Below are positions 15,546-23,206 of a DNA stretch of 64,000 bases, piece by piece. The notes beneath the pieces were generated by a model, which saw only the letters and a program-made list of their open reading frames with translations, was not told the DNA's origin and searched no databases. How positions within the stretch are numbered: the first letter of the stretch is position 1; each line of letters starts with the position of its first letter. This DNA is from Thermus sediminis (GTDB lineage: Bacteria > Deinococcota > Deinococci > Deinococcales > Thermaceae). The position numbers and the translations under genes were made by a program. Where the stretch lies: contig NZ_QURO01000004.1 in NCBI RefSeq assembly GCF_003426945.1, positions 1,847,501-1,911,500 of the forward strand. Reading direction: 5' to 3'.

Positions 15546-16102
15546 ACGTCTACAAGCTCATCGGCCGCAACCTGGAGATCACCGACGCCATCCGGGGCTA
15601 CGTGGAGAAGAAGCTTTCCCGGCTGGACCGCTACCAAAACGGCGAGCTTATGGCCAAGGTGGTCCTCTCCCTGGCGAATAGCCCTCACGTGGGGCGCAAG
15701 GCCAAGGCCGAGGTCCAGCTGGACCTCCCCGGGGGGCTGGTGCGGGTGGAGGAGGAGGACCAGGACCTCTACGCCGCCATTGACCGCATGGTGGATCGGC
15801 TGGAGACCCAGCTTAAGCGCTTTCGGGAGCGCCGCTTTGTGGGCAAGCGCCACTCCTACCAGGGTCCTCCTCCCCCCGAGGTGCGGGACCTCGAGGCCCT
15901 GCGCAAGCCCGAGGAGGAGGAAGGCCCCCAGATCGTCCGGGTCAAGCGCTTTGAGATGAGGCCCATGGACCCGGAGGAGGCGGTTTTCCAGATGGAGGCC
16001 CTGGGGCACGACTTCTTTGTTTTCCGCAACGCCCAGACCGAGGAGATCAACGTGGTCTACCGCCGGAGGGACGGGAACTACGGCCTCATCGAGCCCGCCT
16101 GA
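15542..16102 (+). CDS. hpf: Ribosome hibernation promoting factor, long form
   Basis: Binds the 30S subunit in stationary phase and promotes 100S dimers. The 186 residues have the two-domain layout of long HPF: an N-terminal S30AE/RaiA domain (1-100) and a C-terminal dimerisation domain (about 125-184, with DPEEAVFQMEALGHDFFVFRN and INVVYRRRDGNYGLI). It overlaps ftsE by ATGA, so the two are co-translated. A strong hairpin follows. Confidence 0.95.
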   Translation: MNVYKLIGRNLEITDAIRGYVEKKLSRLDRYQNGELMAKVVLSLANSPHVGRKAKAEVQLDLPGGLVRVEEEDQDLYAAIDRMVDRLETQLKRFRERRFVGKRHSYQGPPPPEVRDLEALRKPEEEEGPQIVRVKRFEMRPMDPEEAVFQMEALGHDFFVFRNAQTEEINVVYRRRDGNYGLIEPA

Positions 16103-16115
16103 ACCCCTAGGTTTT

Positions 16116-16143
16116 GGGGGAAGGCCTTTAGGGGCCTTCCCCC
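16116..16143. terminator. Convergent hairpin between hpf and the EnvC-like gene
   Basis: GGGGGAAGGCC (16116-16126) pairs perfectly with GGCCTTCCCCC (16133-16143): 11 pairs with a six-base loop. It lies between two convergent genes and can serve both strands. Neither side has a long T tract. Confidence 0.7.
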
Positions 16144-16149
16144 AGGCTT

Positions 16150-17427
16150 TCAGTAGTAGGCTGAGGGGTCCACAAAGCGGGTTTCCCCGCCCACCCGCAC
16201 CGCTACCCGGAACTCCAGCTCCTCGGGGCGGATGAGGAGGCCGCCCCCAGTGTGGCCCAGAAGCTGGCCTCGGCTCACCCGCTGCCCCTCGGCCACCAGG
16301 GGTTCCTGCAGGTTGGTGTAGACGGTGGATAGCCTTTCCGTGTGCACCAGCATCACCGTGTACCCCAGGTTGGGCAGGAAGAGGATGCCGGCCACATACC
16401 CTTCGGCGGCCGCCTGCACCGGGCTGCCTGGTCCCGGCCCGGCGATCACCTGGAAGGCCCCCTCTTGACCGTAGGGCACGGCCACCCTCCCCCCGGGTAC
16501 GGGGAAGGCCAGGCGGCCCACGGCGGCGGGGAGGGGAGGGGGAGGGATCACCACCTGGGGGGGCCTCAGGGCGGCCTGCCGCCGCCTCTGCTCCTCCTGG
16601 CGCCGCCTTTCCTCCTCCTGCCGCCTGAGTTCCTGGAGGCGTTGCCTTTCCGCCAGGACCCGGGCCTGCATCTGGGCCAGGGCGCCTTGCAGGCGTTCCC
16701 GCTCGCTTAGGGCGGCCCGTAGGAGGGCTCTATTGCCCTCCTCTTCCCGGCGCAAGGCCGCCAGGGTAGAAAGCAGATTCCCCCGCTCCCCTTCCAGCCT
16801 GGCCTGGGTTTGCCCCAGGCTCCTCTCCTTGGCCGAGAGGTCGGCAAGGAGGAGGCGAAGGCGCTCCCTCTCCTCTGTCAGGGCCTTGAGGGTGGCCTGG
16901 AAGCGGCGCACCAGGTCGGCGTCCTGCTGGGAGATGTACCCCACCCACCTGGCCCGCACGGCCAGGTCGGTGAAGGACTCGGCCCGGAGGAGGGGAAGGT
17001 AGCGCCCAGCCCGCTCCCGGTGGAGGCTTCGCATGAGGCCCTCGAGGCGCTTCTTGAGCGCGGCCAGATCCCCCTCTAGCTTCTGGATGCGGGCCTCGAC
17101 CTCGCGCACCGCCCCCTCCAGGCGGGCGATCTCCCGGCGGAGGTCCGCCCGTTCCCTCTCCAGACGGGCGATCTCCCCTTCCAGGCGCTCCTTTTCCCGG
17201 AGGAGGTTCTCTACCCTTTGGGAGAGGCGGGCCAGCTCCCGGTTGAGCGCCTGGATGCGGGCTTGGGCCTCCCTCTCCAGCCTCTGTGCCCGGGCGATCT
17301 CGGCCTCGAGGTCCCGCACCCGCCTCTCCTGGGCGGGAAGGTCCTGCCCCACGGCCAGATGGCCCATCTGGGGGCAGAGGCCTCCGGAGAGGGCGAGGAT
17401 AAGGACAAGCCAGCGGCTGCGTTTCAT
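16150..17427 (-). CDS. EnvC-like coiled-coil protein with degenerate LytM domain
   Basis: Periplasmic partner of FtsX that probably activates a cell-wall amidase. The 425 residues comprise a signal peptide (1-27), a very long coiled coil (about 30-295, rich in LE/RE heptads and ending in RRQEEQRRRQ), a Pro-rich linker and a LytM/M23 domain (about 310-425). The zinc ligands of active M23 enzymes look lost: the final HxH region reads LEFRVAV. This supports an activator role like EnvC rather than a hydrolase. The ATG follows the ftsX TAG by one base, with AAAGGAGG inside the end of ftsX, so the two are coupled. Confidence 0.9.
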   Translation of the reverse strand: MKRSRWLVLILALSGGLCPQMGHLAVGQDLPAQERRVRDLEAEIARAQRLEREAQARIQALNRELARLSQRVENLLREKERLEGEIARLERERADLRREIARLEGAVREVEARIQKLEGDLAALKKRLEGLMRSLHRERAGRYLPLLRAESFTDLAVRARWVGYISQQDADLVRRFQATLKALTEERERLRLLLADLSAKERSLGQTQARLEGERGNLLSTLAALRREEEGNRALLRAALSERERLQGALAQMQARVLAERQRLQELRRQEEERRRQEEQRRRQAALRPPQVVIPPPPLPAAVGRLAFPVPGGRVAVPYGQEGAFQVIAGPGPGSPVQAAAEGYVAGILFLPNLGYTVMLVHTERLSTVYTNLQEPLVAEGQRVSRGQLLGHTGGGLLIRPEELEFRVAVRVGGETRFVDPSAYY

Positions 17428-17428
17428 C

Positions 17429-18283
17429 CTAGACCTCCTTTAGGTGGGCCCGGCTGGCCATGTAGGCCCCGCCCGCCCCCAAAAGGGTGGCTAGCAAGAA
17501 GACCAGGAGGGCGGTCCGCAGGAGGTCCTCCTGGCCCAGCACGGGCAGGAAGGGGAGGAGGCCTTGGAGGGCCCGGGCCAGGCCCAGGTAGAGCCCTCCC
17601 CCCGCCAGCACCGCCAGCACGCCGGCGGTTAGGGTGAGGAGGACCCCTTCCAGGACAAAGGGGGCCTGGACGAAGCGCCGGGTGGCCCCCACCAGGAGCA
17701 TGATGCCCAGGGCCTCCTTGCGGCTTTCCAAGGAGAGGCGGATCGCCCCCATCACGCTGAAGAAGGTGTTGAGGAGGAGTAGCCCCACCAGGAGGGCCAT
17801 GGCCAGGCGGCTCCCCGAGAGCACCTGCACCAGGCGCTCGGTGAGCTCTCCCCCATACTCTACTCCCTCCACCCCGGGAAGGGCCCTGAGGCGCTGGGCC
17901 ACGTCCCGCACCGCCTCGGGGGTGTTGAGCCGCAGGCGCAGGGTGTCGGGGAGGGGGTTTTCCACCAGATCCTTGGCCTCGGCCAGGTAGGAGTAGTCCA
18001 GGACCAGCTGGGCCAGGGCCTCCTCCTTGGTCTGCAGGCGGACCGCACTCACCTCGGGCCAGGCCTGGATCTCCGCGAGGAGGGCCTCCACATCGGCGTT
18101 CGGTCGCAGGAAGGACGCCACCTCCAGCTCCCTTTCCAACCCCTGCACCACCCTTTCCAGGTTCCAGAGGAGCAGGCCCAGGAAGTAGAGGAGGGCGAAG
18201 GAGACCAAGGCGGTGAAAAAGGTGGCGAGGCTGGCCGTGGGGTGGCGGAGGATCTGCCTCAGGGCCTCGCGGAGGGCGTACAC
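17429..18283 (-). CDS. ftsX: Cell division protein FtsX
   Basis: Permease-like half of FtsEX. The 284 residues have the FtsX order: a short N-terminal cytoplasmic helix, TM1 (about 22-42), a periplasmic domain (about 45-150) that binds the EnvC-like protein, and three C-terminal TM segments with LESRKEALGIMLLVGATRRFV between TM2 and TM3. The start is GTG at 18283, seven bases after TAAGAT (18291-18296), so it may have its own leaderless promoter. It is followed at once by the EnvC-like gene. Its ATPase ftsE is on the opposite strand. Confidence 0.95.
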   Translation of the reverse strand: MYALREALRQILRHPTASLATFFTALVSFALLYFLGLLLWNLERVVQGLERELEVASFLRPNADVEALLAEIQAWPEVSAVRLQTKEEALAQLVLDYSYLAEAKDLVENPLPDTLRLRLNTPEAVRDVAQRLRALPGVEGVEYGGELTERLVQVLSGSRLAMALLVGLLLLNTFFSVMGAIRLSLESRKEALGIMLLVGATRRFVQAPFVLEGVLLTLTAGVLAVLAGGGLYLGLARALQGLLPFLPVLGQEDLLRTALLVFLLATLLGAGGAYMASRAHLKEV

Positions 18284-18318
18284 GCCCTACATCTTAAGGC
18301 CCTTGGATGAGAGGCCCC

Positions 18319-18804
18319 CTAGCGGACCCTTTCCTGGAGATAGGCGAGGACGGTGTCCGCGTCCTGGAAGGGGTTGACACCTCGCCAGATCCGCTCTATG
18401 CGCCCTTCCGGGTTGATGAGGATGGTGTCCCGGCTGTAAAAGCCGAAGAGGCTCCGGACCCCGTAGGCCCTGGCCAGGCGGCCATCGCGGTCGGGGATCA
18501 TCCCCCCCTTGAGGGAGAGCTTCTCCACGAATTCGCACTGCTCCTTGGCGGGGTCGTGGCTCACCCCGTAGATCCGGGCTCCCAGGCGGGCGAAGGCCTC
18601 ATGGAGCTCGGAGTAGCGCTTGGCCTGGGCGGTGCACCCGGGGCTCTTGGCCTTGGGGTAGAACCAGAGGACCACGTAGCTTCCCCTGAAGTCCACGGGG
18701 CGGCCGTAGCTGTCCTGGGCCTCGAGGATGGGAGCCCTGTCCCCGGGGGCGAGGGCCGCTGCCTTCAGGAACCCCAGAAAGAGGAGAACGGTGACGCCGC
18801 GCAT
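18319..18804 (-). CDS. Exported peroxiredoxin (Bcp/PrxQ type)
   Basis: Second PrxQ-like protein in the window, 161 residues, with an N-terminal signal (MRGVTVLLFLGFLKAAALA) that suggests export. The peroxidatic Cys is C57 in KSPGCTAQA. The +5 resolving Cys of cytoplasmic PrxQ is absent; another Cys (KEQCEF) is further on, so it may work as a one-Cys or atypical enzyme. TAGGCT (18811-18816) then TAGGGC precede the ATG, fitting leaderless initiation. It is 35 bases upstream of ftsX on the same strand. Confidence 0.88.
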   Translation of the reverse strand: MRGVTVLLFLGFLKAAALAPGDRAPILEAQDSYGRPVDFRGSYVVLWFYPKAKSPGCTAQAKRYSELHEAFARLGARIYGVSHDPAKEQCEFVEKLSLKGGMIPDRDGRLARAYGVRSLFGFYSRDTILINPEGRIERIWRGVNPFQDADTVLAYLQERVR

Positions 18805-18810
18805 GCCCTA

Positions 18811-18816
18811 AGCCTA
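18811..18816 (-). promoter_or_regulatory. -10 box (TAGGCT) for the exported peroxiredoxin
   Basis: TAGGCT-TAGGGC-ATG on the minus strand. The same string TTAGGGCATG follows the -10 box at ligA and at the trp leader ORF. Confidence 0.5.
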
Positions 18817-18967
18817 GGGGAAGATGGCGTGGGGAAAAGTGGGGCAGTAAGGACTTTGCCTAACCCCTTTCCTGCCCTTCAGGAGAGGCGCCGGCCCCCC
18901 CTTTGGCGTCGGCCCCAACGTGCCTGGGGCTACCCTCTTTTTCCACCTCGGGAACCAAAATGGGTCT

Positions 18968-19975
18968 ATGCGCAGACTGTGGGGTTTGCTCCTCCTCGTG
19001 CCCCTGCTCCTGGCCCTGAACGCCCTCCTCACCAGGGGCCCTTCCGTCCTCTGGGCCGAGCCCGCCCAGGCGAACCCGGAGGTCCTCCAGAGGGTCTATG
19101 CCCGGGCCCACCCCGCCGTGCTCCGCATAGAGGGCCCTGAGGGGGGGCGGGGCACGGGCTTCTTCTACGCCCCGGGCCTGGTCCTCACCGCCTACCACGT
19201 GGTGGCGGAGGGGGAACCCTTCACCCTCCTTCTGGCCAACCGCACCCGGGCGGAGGCCCGCCTCCTGGGCTTCGCCGAGCCCTTGGACCTGGCGGTCCTG
19301 GCCACGGGGGCCACCCCGCCCGCCTCTCCCCTTCCCCTGGAGACGGCAAGGCGGCCGCAGGTGGGGGAGGCCCTCCTCCACATCGGCAACGGCCGGGGCC
19401 AGTTCATCGCTCCCCGCTACGGCCGGGTCGTCGGCCTCGAGGTGAGCCCCTCCGCCTTCCTCCCCCAGGGGCTGGTGGAGACCTCCCTCCCCCTGGCCCC
19501 CGGGGACTCCGGGGGGCCGCTCCTGGATGCGGAGGGCAGGGTGCTGGGCGTGGCCGTGGCCATCGGCCAGACGGAGGCGGGCTTCCGTAGCTACTTTACC
19601 CCCCTCTTCGGCCGGGGGGAGGTCCTTTCGGCCCTGGAGAGGGGGGAGCGGACCTACTGGCCCTACCTGGGCCTCCGGGGCCCCAGGGCCCTGACCCCCG
19701 AGCTCGCCCGGGACCTGGGCCTTCCCCCTGGGGGGGTGGTGGTGGGGGAGGTGGTCCCGGGCGGGGCCGCCCAGAAGGCGGGGCTAAGGGGCCTGGAGTC
19801 CGGCGGGGTGCCCGACGTGATCCTCGAGGTGAACGGCGTTTCGGTGAACGGCTTTGAGGACCTCCTTCGGGAGGTACGCCGCTACCAGGTGGGGGACCGG
19901 GTCACCCTCACCGTGCGCCGGGGGGCGGAGGTCTTCCAGGTGGAGGCCCTCCTAAGCCCCTTCCCCGGCCGCTAG
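18968..19975 (+). CDS. HtrA/DegP-like serine protease with PDZ domain
   Basis: Envelope quality-control protease of the trypsin fold. The product has 335 residues from ATG 18968: a signal anchor (MRRLWGLLLLVPLLLALNALL), a protease domain with the triad His77 (TAYHVV), Asp107 (EPLDLAVL) and Ser181 (APGDSGGPLL), and one PDZ domain (about 235-330). The start is chosen because CAAAAT (18956-18961) ends 6 bases upstream and the membrane segment begins there; an earlier in-frame start would add 16 residues. Its 3' end overlaps the convergent hydrolase gene by 24 bases. Confidence 0.93.
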   Translation: MRRLWGLLLLVPLLLALNALLTRGPSVLWAEPAQANPEVLQRVYARAHPAVLRIEGPEGGRGTGFFYAPGLVLTAYHVVAEGEPFTLLLANRTRAEARLLGFAEPLDLAVLATGATPPASPLPLETARRPQVGEALLHIGNGRGQFIAPRYGRVVGLEVSPSAFLPQGLVETSLPLAPGDSGGPLLDAEGRVLGVAVAIGQTEAGFRSYFTPLFGRGEVLSALERGERTYWPYLGLRGPRALTPELARDLGLPPGGVVVGEVVPGGAAQKAGLRGLESGGVPDVILEVNGVSVNGFEDLLREVRRYQVGDRVTLTVRRGAEVFQVEALLSPFPGR

Positions 19976-20932
19976 CGCCCGGTAGGTGGGAAGGCCCAGC
20001 CCCTCCGCCAGGAGGACCGCCCGGGCGATGGCCCGGGCCAGGGCGTCGGCCCCGTAGGCCCCGAGGCGGAGGAGGAGGGGAAGCCCCACCCCTTGCCCGC
20101 CCCCTAGGGCCAAGGCGAAGACCAGGTCCCCGTCCAGGGGGGTGTGGGCGGGCCTTATGGCCCGAGCGATCCCGTCCTGGGCCATCATGGCCAGGCGCCT
20201 GGCCTGGGCCTTGCTGAGGGGGGCGTCCGTGACCACGAGGCCTAAGGTGGTGTTCTGCCCGGGGAGGAAGGGGTAGCGGTAGTCCTCAGGGAAGCCCCGG
20301 TAGCGGGAGAGGTCCGGGAGGAGGGCCTGCTCCTCCCCGAGGAGGGCCTCGGCGTAGAGCCTCCCCGTCAGGGGGTCAAAGGGGCGGCCCAGGCTGTTCA
20401 CCGCCACCAGGGCCCAGATCCCATACCCCTCCTCCAGACGAAAGCCCGCCACCCCCACTCCCCCCTTCACCCCGCCCGAAAGGGCCCCGGTCCCCGCCCC
20501 CACGCTCCCCTCGGCCACCGCCTCCCCCGCGGCCAGGGCGGCCCGGTACCCCGCCTCGCCATCGGGTGGGCGGAAAACCCTCCCCCGCCCCAGGTCGTAG
20601 AGCACGGCGGCGGGGACGATGGGCACCGGCCCCGCGGGGGTGGGAAACCCTTGGCCCCTCTCCCGGAGGTAGCGCACCACCCCCTCGGCCGCTCCCAGCC
20701 CGAAGGCGCTTCCCCCGGTGAGGAGGAGGGCCTGGACCCTCTCCACCGTGTTTTCCGGGGCCAGGAGGTCCGTCTCCCGGGTCCCCGGGGCCGCCCCCCG
20801 CACGTCCACCGCCGCGATGGCTCCTTCCTCCAGGAGGAGCACCGTGCACCCCGTGAGGGCCTCGCGGTCGGTGAAGTGCCCTACCCTTAGGCCGGAGAAG
20901 GGTACCCTTCCCGAGGATAAAGCTTCCGCCAT
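19952..20932 (-). CDS. P1/S58 family peptidase (DmpA-like aminopeptidase/esterase)
   Basis: A 326-residue member of the S58 (DmpA/L-aminopeptidase D-esterase) family, N-terminal-nucleophile hydrolases that cleave themselves into two chains. Family stretches include LRVGHFTDREALTGCTVLL, LLTGGSAFGLGAAEGVVRYL and, near the likely nucleophile, AHTPLDGDLVFALALGG. The exact cleavage site is not certain. The ATG is preceded by CATACT (20939-20944) at 6 bases. The substrate is unknown. It is divergent from the aldolase-like gene. Confidence 0.88.
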   Translation of the reverse strand: MAEALSSGRVPFSGLRVGHFTDREALTGCTVLLLEEGAIAAVDVRGAAPGTRETDLLAPENTVERVQALLLTGGSAFGLGAAEGVVRYLRERGQGFPTPAGPVPIVPAAVLYDLGRGRVFRPPDGEAGYRAALAAGEAVAEGSVGAGTGALSGGVKGGVGVAGFRLEEGYGIWALVAVNSLGRPFDPLTGRLYAEALLGEEQALLPDLSRYRGFPEDYRYPFLPGQNTTLGLVVTDAPLSKAQARRLAMMAQDGIARAIRPAHTPLDGDLVFALALGGGQGVGLPLLLRLGAYGADALARAIARAVLLAEGLGLPTYRALAAGEGA

Positions 20933-20976
20933 GGGCCCAGTATGCGGTAGGCTTACGGGCAGGACAAGGAGGCGTC

Positions 20977-22038
20977 ATGTGGGAATACCTGGTCTACGGC
21001 GAGCCGACACCCAAGGTCCGAGGGCTTCTGGAGGGGGTGGGGAGGGCCCTCGAGGCCCAGGGCTTCCGCTTGAACCCTGAGGCCGAGGCCCCCAACCTGG
21101 TCCTGAACGCCATCGCCCCGGAAGCCCCTAAACCCTACAGGCGCAAGGCCCAGGCCACCTTCGTGGCCTCGGTGCTGGAGCTTCCCTGGTTCCCCGAGGA
21201 CCCCCTTAGGGAGCTCTACCCCTACCTGGTCCGGGCCCTTTCCAACGTCCTCCTGGCCTACGTGCCCGGGGAGGGGGTGGCCTTCCTCACCCTGGAGCTG
21301 GGCCACTACCGGGAGAGGGAGGGGGAGGGCTTCCACGAGCGGGTGGCGGCCCGCCTTAGGCCCATCGCCTGTAGCCGCCTGGTCATCAACAACCTTTTCC
21401 TGCCCGACCTGGAGCCCGAGCTCTGGGGAGGAGACGAGCTTACGGAGAGCATGTACCGGGCTGGGAGGAAGCTCAAGGCCTGGGACCTCCTCCCCGCGCC
21501 CTTCCCCATAGAGGAGATCCTCTCCCCCGAGGACCTCCGCCACGTGAAGCGGCTTTACGGCATCGGGGGGCTCTCCTACGGCAACCTCTCCGTGCGCAAG
21601 GACGAGAGGCGCTTTTGGATGTCGGCGAGCGGGGTGGACAAGGCGAACCTCAAGGAGGTGGGCCGGGACATCCTCATGGTGAAGGACTACGACCCCGAGA
21701 AAAACGCCATCCTCCTCTCCGTCCCCCCCCACGTGGAGCCCAGGCGGGTCAGCGTGGACGCCATTGAGCACTGGATGATCTACCGGGAGCACCCGGGGGT
21801 GGGGGCCATCCTCCACGTCCACGCCTGGATGGAAGGGGTCCCCGCCACCCCCTTCAACTACCCCTGCGGCACCTACGAGCTCGCCCAGGCGGTGGCGGAA
21901 AAGGTGCGGGAGGCCCCCGACCCCACCCGGGCCGTGGTGGGCCTCAAGAACCACGGCCTCACCATCACCGGCCGCAGCCTGGACGAGATCCTGGAGCGGA
22001 TTGAGGGCCGGCTCATCCGCACCGTGCCCATGGCATGA
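20977..22038 (+). CDS. Class II aldolase/adducin-domain protein with extra N-terminal domain
   Basis: A 353-residue protein in two parts. The C-terminal half (about 175-350) is a class II aldolase/adducin domain with the metal-binding HVHAW and a later His in LKNHGLTITG; GNLSVRK and SASGVDK match the phosphate-binding region of L-fuculose-phosphate aldolase relatives. The N-terminal 170 residues (LVLNAIAPEAPKPYRRKAQ, SRLVINNLF) are not recognised. AAGGAGG lies 6 bases before the ATG. It overlaps the alcohol dehydrogenase gene by ATGA. Substrate unknown. Confidence 0.85.
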   Translation: MWEYLVYGEPTPKVRGLLEGVGRALEAQGFRLNPEAEAPNLVLNAIAPEAPKPYRRKAQATFVASVLELPWFPEDPLRELYPYLVRALSNVLLAYVPGEGVAFLTLELGHYREREGEGFHERVAARLRPIACSRLVINNLFLPDLEPELWGGDELTESMYRAGRKLKAWDLLPAPFPIEEILSPEDLRHVKRLYGIGGLSYGNLSVRKDERRFWMSASGVDKANLKEVGRDILMVKDYDPEKNAILLSVPPHVEPRRVSVDAIEHWMIYREHPGVGAILHVHAWMEGVPATPFNYPCGTYELAQAVAEKVREAPDPTRAVVGLKNHGLTITGRSLDEILERIEGRLIRTVPMA

Positions 22039-23134
22039 GGGCCCTCCGCTACGCCCCTCCCTCCCCCGCTTCCTCGGGGCCAGGCTCCTGGGGAAACGGT
22101 TTCCCCCGGGGCTCCTTCCCCTGAGGCTAGAGGAGGTGCCCCTCCCCGAAAGACCCGGCTTCCATAAGGTCCGGGTCCGCCTCGCTGGGGTCTGCGGCTC
22201 GGACCTGGCCCTCCTCTACGGGAAAAGCCCCCCCACGATAAGCCCCTTCTTCTCCTTCCCCGCCGTCCTCGGCCACGAGATCCTGGGGGAGGTAGAGGGG
22301 ACGCGGGTAGCGGTGAACCCCCTCCTGGCCTGCGCCGACCGGGGCCTCCCTCCCTGCCCCATGTGCCAGCGGGGGGAGGAGGGGCTCTGCCAGAACGTGG
22401 CCGAGGGCCCTTTGGCCCCGGGGATGCTGGGCTACAACCGGGACCTCCCCGGGGGGTGGGGGGAGTGGGTCCTGGCCCGGGAGGAGCGCCTCTACCCCAT
22501 CCCGGACGGGGTTCCGGACGAGCGGGGGGTCCTGGCCGAGCCCCTGGCCGTGGTCCTCCGGGGGCTTAGGAAGCTCGGGCCTTGGCCGGAGGAGGTCCTC
22601 GTCCTCGGCATGGGCACCATCGGCCTCATGGCGGCCCACCTCCTCCGCGCCCTGGGGTTTTCGGGGAGGGTCCACGCCGTGGCCAAGTACCGCCACCAGG
22701 GGGAAAGGGCCAGGGCCTTCGGGGCGGACCGGGTCTATGGGAGCGCCAGGGAGGCCCTACGGGAAAGGGCCAGGCGCTACCGCTACCTCCTCTTTGAGGG
22801 CCACCGGGGAGGGTTTCCGGCGGTGGTGGAGGCCTCAGGGAGCGGGAAGGGCTTCCGCGAGGCCCTGGCCCTGGCGGAGGAGGGGGGAAGGGTTCTCCTC
22901 CTCGGGGCCCCTGGGCTGGAATGGGCCGACCTCTCCCCCTTCTGGTTCAAGGAGGTGGGCCTCCTGGGGAGCTACACCTACACCCGGGAGGAGTTCAAGG
23001 AGGCCGTGGCCCTCCTCCCGGGGTTAGGGGGCCTCGAGGGCCTCGTGGGGGGGATCTTCCCCCTGGAGGCCTGGGGGGAGGCCCTGGGGGCCCGGGGGAA
23101 GGCCCTCTTCCGGCCGGGCGGACCCCGGGGGTAG
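22035..23134 (+). CDS. Zinc-dependent alcohol dehydrogenase (MDR), probable N-terminal frameshift
   Basis: Medium-chain zinc dehydrogenase. Catalytic-zinc motifs AGVCGSDLALL and LGHEILGE, the structural-zinc Cys cluster (CADRGLPPCPMC and GLCQN) and the NAD fold motif GMGTIGL are all present. The natural start looks like the ATG at 22035, which overlaps the aldolase stop and reads MRALRYAP. That frame closes soon, while the body of the protein (from SLPRFLGARLLGKRF) is one frame away. One extra C in the CCCC run at about 22054-22057 would restore 366 residues. Without it, the only in-frame start is a TTG at 22001 giving an unusual N-terminus. The substrate is unknown. Confidence 0.82.
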
Positions 23135-23206
23135 GAAGGCCCTGGAGGAGAAGCGGCATGGGTTTGGGCCCACCGAGGCGGCCTGGGAGGCCCTCGCGCG
23201 AAGTTC

